Of a DNA stretch of 12,848 bases, positions 5,979 through 12,711 are shown piece after piece (positions within the stretch are counted from its first letter, which is position 1; each line of letters opens with the position of its first letter). The DNA comes from JACPAB01 sp964366725 (lineage in GTDB: Bacteria > Patescibacteriota > Minisyncoccia > 2-02-FULL-40-12 > GWA2-44-9): the NCBI GenBank assembly GCA_964366725.1, contig CAYIUL010000014.1:1-12848 (forward strand). Reading direction: 5' to 3'. The position numbers were made by a program, and so were the translations under genes. The notes under the pieces are model-generated. The model saw only the letters and a program-made list of their open reading frames with translations, was not told where the DNA came from and did not search any database.

Positions 5979-5991
5979 AGTTATGCGACAT

Positions 5992-6909
5992 ATGAGCCTA
6001 AAGGACCTGAAAATTCAATATTTGGAGCATCTGGAAATAGAGAAGAACCGCTCGGCGAAAACCCTGGAAAATTATGGGCGGTATTTGGACAGATTTTTAC
6101 AATTTGCGAAGGTAACCAACCCCTCTGGAATTAACGAGGACCTGATAAGGCAGTATCGGCTTCATTTGAACCGGCTCAAAGATAACGAGGGAAATCCGCT
6201 CAAAAAAGTCACCCAAAATTACCACATTATCGCTTTAAGGAACTTTCTTAAATATTTGGCCAAAAGAGACATTAAATCAGTTCCGGCGGAAAAAGTTGAA
6301 CTGGGAAAACAAGAAGACCGAGAAGTGACATTTCTTGAAGCCGACGAACTTGAAAGATTATTAAAATCTCCGGAAGGAAGCGGCCTGGATGCTTTGCGCG
6401 ATCGGGCGGTTCTGGGAACTTTATTCAGTACCGGCATGCGTGTTTCCGAACTTTGTTCATTAGACCGGGACAAGATAGATACTACGAGAGGGGAGTTAAG
6501 CATCAGAGGAAAGGGGTCAAAGATCAGAGTCGTGTTCCTGTCCGACGATGCCAAAGAAGACATCAACAAATACCTCAACAAAAGAACCGATGTCGACGAG
6601 GCTCTCTTTATCCGGATTCCCAAATCCAAGACATTCTCCAAAGACAGTAATTTGCGCCTTACCCCCCGAAGCATTCAGAGAATAGTCGAAAAATATGCCA
6701 CCAAAGCCGGTATAGTCGGAAAGAACGTTTCACCCCACACCTTAAGACACTCCTATGCCACCGACCTCCTTCGCAACGGAGCCGACATCCGCTCGGTTCA
6801 ATCAATGCTCGGCCACTCTTCGGTCACCACCACTCAGATCTACACTCACGTGACAGACAAACAACTCCGCGAAGTCCACAAAAAATTCCACAACAAAAAA
6901 ACCGGCTGA
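5992..6909 (+). CDS. XerC/XerD-type tyrosine recombinase
   Basis: A 305-residue site-specific recombinase, about the length of XerC and XerD. The N-terminal SAM-like DNA-binding domain (about 1-95, LEHLEIEKNRSAKTLENYGRYL) is followed by the catalytic domain with every active-site residue present: R150 (STGMRVSEL), K174 (RGKGSK), H249 and R252 (SPHTLRH), H275 (LGHSS) and the nucleophile Y284 (IYTH). These enzymes resolve chromosome dimers at dif. Many CPR genomes seem to use one Xer protein, so this may be the housekeeping enzyme rather than a phage integrase; it has no mobile-element neighbours. I chose the ATG at 5992 because the -10 box ends at 5978, putting the transcript start near 5984-5986. 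The ATG at 5983 (MRHMSLKD) is the alternative. It is the only plus-strand gene in the window. Confidence 0.93.
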   Translation: MSLKDLKIQYLEHLEIEKNRSAKTLENYGRYLDRFLQFAKVTNPSGINEDLIRQYRLHLNRLKDNEGNPLKKVTQNYHIIALRNFLKYLAKRDIKSVPAEKVELGKQEDREVTFLEADELERLLKSPEGSGLDALRDRAVLGTLFSTGMRVSELCSLDRDKIDTTRGELSIRGKGSKIRVVFLSDDAKEDINKYLNKRTDVDEALFIRIPKSKTFSKDSNLRLTPRSIQRIVEKYATKAGIVGKNVSPHTLRHSYATDLLRNGADIRSVQSMLGHSSVTTTQIYTHVTDKQLREVHKKFHNKKTG

Positions 6910-6921
6910 AATTGGCCGGTT
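6900..6921 (-). terminator. Hairpin shared by two convergent stop codons; terminator of the M23 gene
   Basis: AACCGGC (6900-6906) pairs with GCCGGTT (6915-6921) around an 8-base loop that holds the recombinase stop codon. On the minus strand the stem runs into TTTTTTTGTTG, a strong intrinsic terminator for the M23 gene that lies inside the last codons of the recombinase. On the plus strand no T-run follows, so termination that way is less certain. Confidence 0.8.
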
Positions 6922-7832
6922 CATCTGTCCATATATCGATTGAAGTCATCGATAAAATTTAACGGATCAACGTTCGTTCCGTGGACTCTGACCATGAAAT
7001 GCAAATGCGGCGGGGTTCCGACCGGGGTCGCGCCTGTCATCGCCACAACCTGACCATTCTTTACCGTATCACCCTTTTTGACTCTAAATCTTGAGAGATG
7101 AAGGTAGAGAGAGAGCACGCCTGAACCGTGATCAATGACAATCATCTTGCCTTCCGTCCCGCGAATAGGAAACCAATAAGCCAGGAGAACTGTGCCTGAA
7201 TTGACAGCCCTCACCGGTAAAGGAGTGCGGGCCCTAAAATCCGTGCCTGCATGAGGCACCTTGTTTTCTACCTTGGTCTTCTTTGTCCTGCGATCATACG
7301 TTCCATAAAGACGCTGGGTGCCGAACCCGTCGGTAACGTCGGCGTTATCCAACGGCGGGACAAACCGTCCTTCCGTCAGGTCATTCTCAACATCTGCTTT
7401 GCTGTAGGCCTCATCTTTGACGATCTTTTCCTTGGCCCTTTGTTCTTGGACGGTTTTGCCGGGCCGGGGAAGCGGGCTGACATACCAGGGATTCCCGAAC
7501 TGTTTTTCCAGAACTTCCGCGTATGTATAGTAGAACTCGTACTGAATGCGCTGATTGTTCTGGATCTCTACCAAATACATGATGTATCTGCCCGGCTTTT
7601 GGTCAACGCTGACACCCACAAAGGCATAGCCGTTTTTGTTGAAATGGTAGATCTCGTTAAAAACAAAAAGGCGGATATCCTTATCTCTAAGCGACGGGAT
7701 CAACTTTACCACCAGAACATCGCCCTGATGGACCAGGGAGTTGCGGTTCAAGACCTCGAACGTCCCGATCTGCGCGTGAGCCGGAAGCGGCAGAATTAGC
7801 GCGATAACCAACGAGAGAATCGTTTTTTTCAA
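6921..7832 (-). CDS. Secreted M23-family (LytM-type) peptidase
   Basis: A 303-residue protein with a signal peptide (MKK, hydrophobic 5-16, AHA cleavage motif after A20), then a beta-rich N-terminal domain (about 25-100), a charged linker (about 105-160) and a C-terminal M23 domain (about 165-295). The zinc and catalytic residues of the family are present: H194 and D198 (HAGTD), H245 (YLHLS), and H276 and H278 (HLHF). M23 enzymes cut peptidoglycan cross-bridges or stem peptides; because all key residues are kept, activity rather than an EnvC-like regulatory role is likely. The start is TTG at 7832-7830 with GGAG (7843-7840) seven bases upstream, and it yields a complete signal peptide. It stands alone between its terminator at 6900-6921 and another at 7873-7907. 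Confidence 0.92.
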   Translation of the reverse strand: MKKTILSLVIALILPLPAHAQIGTFEVLNRNSLVHQGDVLVVKLIPSLRDKDIRLFVFNEIYHFNKNGYAFVGVSVDQKPGRYIMYLVEIQNNQRIQYEFYYTYAEVLEKQFGNPWYVSPLPRPGKTVQEQRAKEKIVKDEAYSKADVENDLTEGRFVPPLDNADVTDGFGTQRLYGTYDRRTKKTKVENKVPHAGTDFRARTPLPVRAVNSGTVLLAYWFPIRGTEGKMIVIDHGSGVLSLYLHLSRFRVKKGDTVKNGQVVAMTGATPVGTPPHLHFMVRVHGTNVDPLNFIDDFNRYMDR

Positions 7833-7872
7833 GGTGCGTCTCCGTAAGAACTAAGATATCGGAACTTTAACC

Positions 7873-7907
7873 AAAAACAAAGACACCTTCAAGGTGTCTT
7901 TGTTTTT
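7873..7907 (-). terminator. Symmetric rho-independent terminator upstream of the M23 gene
   Basis: A perfect 17-base inverted repeat, 7873-7889 and 7891-7907, around a single C, giving a long A/T-flanked GACACCTTCAAGGTGTC hairpin. With the T-run on both strands it could work in either direction; here it most likely ends transcription coming from the CYTH gene. Confidence 0.8.
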
Positions 7908-7939
7908 GTGCTCTATTCTTGAATTAGTCCGAACGCACT

Positions 7940-7987
7940 TTTCCGAAAAAATCCCCCCGCGAAAATTCGGAAAGGCGGCGGAGCCGC
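7940..7987. repeat. Inverted repeat and GC hairpin after the CYTH gene
   Basis: TTTCCGAA (7940-7947) and TTCGGAAA (7966-7973) form a perfect 8-base inverted repeat with an 18-base loop. Next to it GCGGAGCCGC (7978-7987) occurs again, in the opposite orientation, as the last ten bases of the window. No gene was found in the 214 bases between the M23 gene and the CYTH gene. Confidence 0.45.
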
Positions 7988-8046
7988 ACCGCTGACAATT
8001 TCAAGTTTTTCTTTGGCGGCAAACTATTAAAAAACCTATGAAAAAA

Positions 8047-8628
8047 TCATTGAACTTCATACTTAACTTCATTTGGAAAAAGTATAAGGAATGGGTAACC
8101 AACGTAATTCCTTGTTATTTTTCCACATCCAACTTTTTTAAGAAATTCAACCATTTCTCCGGTTACTTTCTCCGGATTTATTTTTTCGTCTTTACCAATA
8201 TATTCAACCTCTACAAAATCGCCCAAAGTTTTTACCGAATCAACCGCAATCTCATAGTCTTTATATGTCCAAATTTTTCTCAATTTATCAACTACGACAA
8301 TGGATTTAAAACTGAGGGCCGAAAAAATTTTCTTGGCCTGTTCCGTGCTTTCAAGTTTGGTCTCGAATTCATCGCAATAATGACTTTTACCATTTTTATC
8401 AAAATGCCAATTTTTATAGTTGATAGAATATTTTTCATTGGCATCTCGCAACCTCAACCATTCCGCAACTGGTCTCGTAGCGAGAAAATCTCTATGGGCT
8501 GGAGAAAAATATTCATCTACTTGACGCTTCTCCGATTGAAAAGCCGCGTTCTTCTCGAGAAATTCTATCAATGGTTTAGAATTTTCGACATTAACCTGAA
8601 TTTCAATTTCAATATTTTTGTTAGCCAT
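8047..8628 (-). CDS. CYTH-domain protein (class IV adenylate cyclase / triphosphatase type)
   Basis: A 193-residue protein with the CYTH tunnel fold pattern: an N-terminal EIEIQ strand (E7, E9, Q11), WLRLRD (R59, R61), INYK (K72), CDEFETK (E87, E89), VDKLRKIW (K115, R117), and VDSVKTLGDFVEVEYIG (D130, E140, E142). CYTH enzymes act on triphosphates using metal held by the acidic residues; known members include CyaB adenylate cyclase, thiamine triphosphatase and tripolyphosphatase. The lysine of the ExExK signature is Gln here, so the chemistry may differ. The substrate cannot be told from sequence. The ATG at 8628 has no Shine-Dalgarno; TTTAAT eight bases upstream is a weak -10 candidate. The gene is clearly AT-richer than pnp or infB. 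Confidence 0.82.
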   Translation of the reverse strand: MANKNIEIEIQVNVENSKPLIEFLEKNAAFQSEKRQVDEYFSPAHRDFLATRPVAEWLRLRDANEKYSINYKNWHFDKNGKSHYCDEFETKLESTEQAKKIFSALSFKSIVVVDKLRKIWTYKDYEIAVDSVKTLGDFVEVEYIGKDEKINPEKVTGEMVEFLKKVGCGKITRNYVGYPFLILFPNEVKYEVQ

Positions 8629-8652
8629 AAATTATGATTAAAAAATTTTCTT

Positions 8653-8731
8653 CCCCCAAAATGCGAAGCCGCCAATTCGTTTTTGCCCCCAAAATTGAAT
8701 ACGAATTAGTCGCCGAGCGAAGCGAGGCGAA
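8653..8731. repeat. Short repeats and hairpin between tRNA-Leu and the CYTH gene
   Basis: CCCCCAAAAT occurs twice in direct orientation (8653-8662, 8686-8695). AATTCGT (8674-8680) and ACGAATT (8701-8707) are inverted. TCGCC (8710-8714) and GGCGA (8726-8730) close a GC-rich hairpin (GAGCGAAGCGA loop). The hairpin lies 27 bases past the tRNA end but has no T-run, so it is only a possible terminator. Confidence 0.4.
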
Positions 8732-8756
8732 CCAAAACTCTTTGACTTTTCCAACG

Positions 8757-8843
8757 TGGTGCCGCCGGTCGGAGTCGAACCGACACGGGATTTCTCCCAC
8801 ATCATTTTAAGTGATGCATGTATACCAATTCCATCACGGCGGC
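8757..8843 (-). tRNA. tRNA-Leu(UAA), CCA encoded
   Basis: The minus strand folds into a complete class II tRNA. The acceptor GCCGCCG (8843-8837) pairs with CGGCGGC (8767-8761). The anticodon stem CATCA/TGATG closes the loop CTTAAAA with anticodon TAA. A long variable arm (GGGAGAAATCCC) and the T arm GTCGG-TTCGACT-CCGAC follow. The discriminator is A and CCA is encoded (8759-8757). It has no intron, although this tRNA is a well-known group I intron host in other bacteria. The HNH gene's stop codon ends one base before the tRNA, so both are probably on one transcript and RNase P would cut just after that stop codon. Confidence 0.97.
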
Positions 8844-8844
8844 A

Positions 8845-9339
8845 TTATAAAAATATTTTCTTTGTGTTTTTGTTCCTGTTTCTACCTCGATGAGTGGATT
8901 TTAAACTATGGCAATTTGGACACAGAACTCTAAGATTTTCTAATCGATTATCATGTCTATCTCCATTAATATGATCGAGCTCTAACGGTAAATATCCTTG
9001 GTCTGTAGTTCTTGACCACCTGCATTCCTCACAATACATAGGCTTTATTCCTACCTTAAATAATCTATTCTTCAGTTTGAAGCTTTGGTAGGTACTTTCC
9101 TTTACAAGGATTTTTTCAAGAGGTATGAATGGTTTTCCAAGCCCCTTTAATCCTTTATTCCACGCCATACCCTTGAAGTGAGAGGTATCCAAATCTAATT
9201 CTTTGACGTATTTCTTTATCTGATCGTAATTACCTCCAGCTTCTACCAAACCAAGCTTCGCTAAAACTTTTCTAAAACTAAAAGATGACTGTATGGCCTC
9301 TTTTAGCTGCTCCGTTGTCCATGTTCGTTTCCGCGGCAT
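8845..9339 (-). CDS. HNH endonuclease with N-terminal helix-turn-helix-like region
   Basis: A 164-residue protein. Residues 6-60 (WTTEQLKEAIQSSFSFRKVL, AGGNY, DTSHFKG) match a DNA-binding region often joined to HNH domains in phages and mobile genes. The HNH nuclease with a structural zinc site covers about 100-150: C103-x2-C106, LELDHINGD (D122, H123, D127), N131, N136-LR and C140-x2-C143-H144. All key residues are present, so it should cut DNA. It is AT-rich compared with infB and rmlB, has its own promoter, and is not obviously linked to its neighbours, which suggests a free-standing homing-type endonuclease. The start ATG at 9339 is seven bases after a perfect -10 box, a leaderless arrangement. 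The stop codon is one base from tRNA-Leu. A restriction or phage-defence role cannot be excluded. Confidence 0.85.
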   Translation of the reverse strand: MPRKRTWTTEQLKEAIQSSFSFRKVLAKLGLVEAGGNYDQIKKYVKELDLDTSHFKGMAWNKGLKGLGKPFIPLEKILVKESTYQSFKLKNRLFKVGIKPMYCEECRWSRTTDQGYLPLELDHINGDRHDNRLENLRVLCPNCHSLKSTHRGRNRNKNTKKIFL

Positions 9340-9346
9340 TAACTAA

Positions 9347-9375
9347 ATTATATCAAACGGAAAACGAATTTTCTA
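9347..9375 (-). promoter_or_regulatory. Leaderless promoter of the HNH gene
   Basis: TATAAT (9352-9347) preceded by TGA (extended -10), with TAGAAA as a weak -35 after a 17-base spacer, stands seven bases before the ATG. A second TATAAT on the same strand (9430-9425), with TGGAAA 17 bases upstream, sits at the 3' end of rmlB and could be an additional promoter. No other structure is seen in the 93 bases between rmlB and the HNH gene. Confidence 0.7.
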
Positions 9376-9432
9376 TAGAACTATCAACACCTTTACCGTT
9401 TCTTAAATTTCTATATTCGGAGATATTATACC

Positions 9433-10464
9433 TTAAATTTTGTGCTTTTTCCAGAGATCGATATGGGCATTGATAACCCCGGTTTTCTTTTGTATTTTTC
9501 TGACCCAGTCTTTGTTTTCAATATACCACTTGATGGTTTGGGGCAGCATTTTTTTGAACGCATATTTTGGTTTCCAGCCAAGTTCTTTGCGGGCTTTTGA
9601 AGAATCTATGGCATAACGCCTGTCATGACCCGGCCTGTCCTTGACGTATGTTAAAAGATCATGAGATTTTCCCAGGTAATCTAATATCATTTTTGCGATC
9701 TTTACATTAGGCAGTTCGTTGTCAGCCCCAAAGTTGTATACCTCCCCGGGAACTCCTTTAAATAAGGCGAGCTCCAAGCCGTGAACATGATCCAAAACAT
9801 ATATCCAATCTCGGATATTCTTGCCGTCGCCGTAAAGAGGCAGGACTTCGTCTTTTGAAGCTCGCAGAGTAAAGAACGGGATTAATTTTTCCGGATATTG
9901 GAAGCTCCCGTAGTTGTTTGACGAATGGGTGACGATAACCGGCAAGTTGTAAGTGGAAAAATACGAATGGCAGAGCAGGTCTCCCGCGGCTTTTGACGCA
10001 GAGTATGGGCTTCGCGGTTTGTATTGTGTCTTTTCGGTGAATTTTGTTTTGGAGCCGAGAACCAAACTGCCGTAAACCTCGTCGGTTGATACCTGAATGA
10101 ACTTTTTCACCCCATATGTCTTAGTCGCTTCCAAAAGATTGAACACCCCGTTTATGTTCGTATCCATAAAGTCCTTGGTATGGCCGTGGATGCTCCTGTC
10201 CACGTGCGATTCGGCCGCAAAATTTACGACATACTCCGGCTTATATTTTTTGAAAACTTGTTCCACCGAGCCAATGTCGGAAATATCTCCCCTAACAAAA
10301 GCGTACTTTTTGTTTTTTGATATGTCTTTGAGATTTTCCGGATTCCCGGCATAAGTTAGCTTGTCAAAATTAACCAACTTAAAATCGGGGCTCTTTTTCA
10401 AGAACTCTCTGACAAAATGGCTGCCTATGAACCCGCAACCGCCGGTTACAAGGATTGTTTTCAT
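9433..10464 (-). CDS. rmlB: dTDP-glucose 4,6-dehydratase
   Basis: A 343-residue extended short-chain dehydrogenase/reductase. It has the NAD-binding GGCGFIGS loop (8-15), a D60 at the base-binding site, STDEVYG (T127, D128, E129: the dehydratase signature) and the YSASK catalytic pair (Y154, K158). It also has the NNYG, DWIYVLDH and RPGHDRRYAID segments typical of RmlB. The enzyme turns dTDP-glucose into dTDP-4-keto-6-deoxyglucose, the second step towards dTDP-rhamnose and other deoxysugars for surface polysaccharide. The other rml genes (A, C, D) are not in the window. The ATG at 10464 begins directly with the Rossmann strand (MKTILVTGG) and lies four bases after the methyltransferase stop codon, indicating one operon. 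No Shine-Dalgarno is seen; coupling to the upstream stop codon is likely. Confidence 0.96.
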   Translation of the reverse strand: MKTILVTGGCGFIGSHFVREFLKKSPDFKLVNFDKLTYAGNPENLKDISKNKKYAFVRGDISDIGSVEQVFKKYKPEYVVNFAAESHVDRSIHGHTKDFMDTNINGVFNLLEATKTYGVKKFIQVSTDEVYGSLVLGSKTKFTEKTQYKPRSPYSASKAAGDLLCHSYFSTYNLPVIVTHSSNNYGSFQYPEKLIPFFTLRASKDEVLPLYGDGKNIRDWIYVLDHVHGLELALFKGVPGEVYNFGADNELPNVKIAKMILDYLGKSHDLLTYVKDRPGHDRRYAIDSSKARKELGWKPKYAFKKMLPQTIKWYIENKDWVRKIQKKTGVINAHIDLWKKHKI

Positions 10465-10468
10465 GACT

Positions 10469-11032
10469 TTATTTTTTGAATACCAAAAAGTCGCCGTCTT
10501 GGGAAACCAGATCAAGGCCCATATTCAGCGACCTGTAAAAATCCAGTGACCTTTGGCGCACCCTTTCTACTCTTTGTTCTGTCGAGAATGTTTCTTCCTC
10601 CTCGGCCGTAAAAAGTTCCTCGTCTTCAAAAAGATTAGCGTTGGAAACCGGGCCAAAGCGGAATTCTCCTCCGGGCCTTAAGACCCTCCCGACTTCGCCA
10701 AGTATCTTCTTAACCTCGTTCTTGTCCGCAAGAATAGCCGGGGGAGCGGCATGAGCCATCACGACGTCAAAACTTTCATCTTGAAAAGGCAGGTCCTTGG
10801 CATCACCGGCCACATATTCCAGTCCACCCGGAATGTTCTCGGGCATTTTTGCATCTATCGAAACAACTTCTACATTTCTTTTTGCCGCAGCCAAAGCGAG
10901 ATCCGCAGGCCCCGCGCCGATATCCAGGACTCTTTTTCCTTCCAATTCTTCCCAGGATAAGCCAAGCCGCTTGAGAATGAACTCCGCTCTTTTTTCCACC
11001 GGATCAGTTTCCGTTTTTTTGGGACTTTCCAT
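10469..11032 (-). CDS. Class I SAM-dependent methyltransferase (Methyltransf_11 type)
   Basis: A 187-residue protein with a standard class I methyltransferase core: motif I VLDIGAGPAD (about 44-53), an acidic residue ending the second strand (VVSIDA), GDAKDLPFQDESFDVVMAHAAP (motifs II/III) and VLRPGGEFRFG after a helix. The substrate is not evident; next to rmlB it might modify a sugar or lipid, but this is only positional. The ATG at 11032 is two bases beyond the 3' end of tRNA-Cys; the alternative ATG at 11059 lies inside the tRNA and is rejected. There is no Shine-Dalgarno: once the tRNA is cut out, the remaining mRNA would begin CU-AUG. The C-terminal part (from about 130) carries an acidic stretch (EDEELFTAEEEE). 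Confidence 0.85.
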   Translation of the reverse strand: MESPKKTETDPVEKRAEFILKRLGLSWEELEGKRVLDIGAGPADLALAAAKRNVEVVSIDAKMPENIPGGLEYVAGDAKDLPFQDESFDVVMAHAAPPAILADKNEVKKILGEVGRVLRPGGEFRFGPVSNANLFEDEELFTAEEEETFSTEQRVERVRQRSLDFYRSLNMGLDLVSQDGDFLVFKK

Positions 11033-11034
11033 AG

Positions 11035-11107
11035 AGGCGCCGATGGGAATTGCACCCATGTATCGCGGTTTTGCAGACCGCTGCGTTAGCTACTTCGCCA
11101 CGGCGCC
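11035..11107 (-). tRNA. tRNA-Cys(GCA), no encoded CCA
   Basis: The acceptor GGCGCCG (11107-11101) pairs with CGGCGCC (11042-11036). The D stem is GCG/CGC. The anticodon stem GCGGT/ACCGC closes the loop CTGCAAA (anticodon GCA). The T stem is ATGGG/CCCAT. The discriminator is U, as expected for tRNA-Cys. CCA is not encoded, unlike the tRNA-Leu in this window. The T loop reads TGCAATT, so base 55 is G instead of the usual U. The gene lies 11 bases after the infB stop codon and two bases before the methyltransferase start, inside one transcription unit. Confidence 0.96.
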
Positions 11108-11118
11108 AATTTTAAATT

Positions 11119-12645
11119 TTAGATAGAGCGTTTCGTTCTCAACTCCTCGTATATCTCCAATATATCACCCTCGCGGATTTCCCCGAATGCCTGGCCCGCG
11201 ATAGGCTCAAGCTTTATTCCTCCATCGAGCCCCTCTTTGATCTCGGAGACGTCTTCTTTATTGTGCTGGAGTTGCGCGATCTTTCCGACGCAGACGACCG
11301 AGCCGTTCCTGACAACGTCCGCAAAACCGCCCCTGACGGCCTTGCCCGAGAGAACTCTCCCCCCGATGACCTGGAACCTGGGGTCCTTTTTAAAAGTGGC
11401 AAGCACCTTAAGCTTCCCCAATGCTGTCTTGGTTATGACCGGCCCTAAAAGGTCCGCCATCTGTTCTCTGACGTATTCTATCAACTCATAGATAATATCG
11501 AATGTTGCGATCTTGACCCTTTCCCGTTCGGCAAGTTTTTTAGCCGATTCATCTACCGCAACCCTGAATCCCACGACCTGGCCATGACCGGCGATAGCTG
11601 TTTTAACATCAGCTTCCGTTATATTGCCTATGTCATACCCGATGACCCTGTAACCGACCTCTTCCGATGTTATGGTTTTCAAAACCGAATCAATCGCTTC
11701 CAAAGAACTTGTGACATCCGATTTGAATACCATATTCAACATGGCTTTGTTCTCCGGGGTCTCCTGCGCGCCGGAGAAGAAAGACAAAAGCGGAGCAAGA
11801 TTCGTGTTATCTTCGGCGATCTTCACGGCTTCGCCTTTGCTTCCGGCAGAACTGAACTCTATCCCGATATTAGGGGGATCGGACCAACCGACTATCCTGA
11901 CCGGCTGGGACGGCCTTGCTTCGGCGATAGATGAACCGGTGAAATCCTCCATTGCTTTTATTTTGCCCGTGGCCGTTCCGGCAACTATCCAGTCGCCCAA
12001 TTTGAGCACTCCTTTATGAACCAGCGCCGTAGCGACATAACCTATCCTCTTGTCGAGGTTGGATTCTATTATCAGTCCTTTGGCCGGAAACGACAGGTCC
12101 TCTCCAAGATCCTCCAGGTCCGCGACCAGGATTATCATATCCATCAATTCGCTTATGCCCTTGCCCTGCTTGGCTGATATCTCGACAACTGGAACATTCC
12201 CTCCCCAGTCCTCAACCAGAACTTCTTCCGCAGCCAGATCCTGTTTGACTTTTTGCGGATTGGCGTTTTCTTTGTCTATTTTATTCAGTGCGACGATGAA
12301 CGGCATTTTTTCCTGCTTGATTATCTTTATGGCTTCTTTCGTCTGCGGCTTGACGCTCTCGTCGGCGGCCACCACCAGGATGGCTATGTCCGCGACCCTG
12401 GCTCCGCGCGACCGGATGGCCGAGAAGGCCTCGTGGCCCGGAGTATCCAGGAACGTGATAAGGCGCCCGTTGGCATTGGCCTGATAGGCCCCGATATGCT
12501 GGGTGATGCCTCCCGATTCTTTTTCGGCCACACTTGTTTTCCTGATGGTATCCAAAAGCTTTGTCTTGCCATGGTCAACATGGCCCAAAACAACCACCAC
12601 CGGCGGCCGCAACTTGCTATTCGATTCGGCGTTGTTGTTTTCCAT
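11119..12645 (-). CDS. infB: Translation initiation factor IF-2, short form
   Basis: A 508-residue IF-2, the GTPase that brings initiator tRNA to the 30S subunit. All GTPase motifs are present: G1 GHVDHGKT (21-28), G2 region GGITQHIGAYQ (45-55), G3 DTPGH (67-71), G4 NKID (121-124) and G5 SAK (157-159). These are followed by beta-barrel domain II, domain III and the C-terminal fMet-tRNA-binding barrel, ending EIYEELRTK. Only about 13 residues precede the G domain, so the N-terminal IF2-N modules and linker found in E. coli (890 aa) or B. subtilis (716 aa) are absent. Short IF-2 proteins are known from CPR. The start is supported by a promoter whose -10 box is 11 bases upstream; no Shine-Dalgarno fits. 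It is the first gene of the unit infB, tRNA-Cys, methyltransferase, rmlB. Confidence 0.97.
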   Translation of the reverse strand: MENNNAESNSKLRPPVVVVLGHVDHGKTKLLDTIRKTSVAEKESGGITQHIGAYQANANGRLITFLDTPGHEAFSAIRSRGARVADIAILVVAADESVKPQTKEAIKIIKQEKMPFIVALNKIDKENANPQKVKQDLAAEEVLVEDWGGNVPVVEISAKQGKGISELMDMIILVADLEDLGEDLSFPAKGLIIESNLDKRIGYVATALVHKGVLKLGDWIVAGTATGKIKAMEDFTGSSIAEARPSQPVRIVGWSDPPNIGIEFSSAGSKGEAVKIAEDNTNLAPLLSFFSGAQETPENKAMLNMVFKSDVTSSLEAIDSVLKTITSEEVGYRVIGYDIGNITEADVKTAIAGHGQVVGFRVAVDESAKKLAERERVKIATFDIIYELIEYVREQMADLLGPVITKTALGKLKVLATFKKDPRFQVIGGRVLSGKAVRGGFADVVRNGSVVCVGKIAQLQHNKEDVSEIKEGLDGGIKLEPIAGQAFGEIREGDILEIYEELRTKRSI

Positions 12646-12656
12646 ACAATCTGTAG

Positions 12657-12685
12657 ATTATATCACTTTCTTACGAAAATTTCAA
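12657..12685 (-). promoter_or_regulatory. Promoter of the infB operon, short-leader type
   Basis: TTGAAA (12685-12680), a 17-base spacer and TATAAT (12662-12657) on the minus strand, with TGA before the -10 box (extended -10). It lies 11 bases before the infB ATG, so the mRNA leader should be only about four to five bases. Confidence 0.85.
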
Positions 12686-12688
12686 TTA

Positions 12689-12711
12689 AAAATCCCGCCT
12701 TGCAGGCGAGC
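12689..12711 (-). terminator. Rho-independent terminator ahead of infB
   Basis: On the minus strand CTCGCCT-GCA-AGGCGGG (12710-12694) forms a 7-base stem with one T-G pair, followed by ATTTTT. It would end a transcript coming from beyond the right edge and sits directly before the infB promoter. Confidence 0.7.

Noticed and set aside
5905..5991. Longer recombinase start at 5905
   Set aside because: It would overlap the rpsO start and both divergent promoters; family members begin near MSLKDLKIQYL.
5992..6909. Integrase of a mobile element
   Set aside because: No other mobile genes, attachment-site duplications or cargo are next to it; length and position beside rpsO fit a housekeeping Xer protein better.
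8757..8843. Group I intron in tRNA-Leu(UAA)
   Set aside because: The tRNA folds as one continuous 87-base unit with an intact anticodon loop.
11033..11059. Methyltransferase start inside tRNA-Cys (11059)
   Set aside because: The added residues are simply translated tRNA sequence; the ATG at 11032 gives a normal N-terminus.
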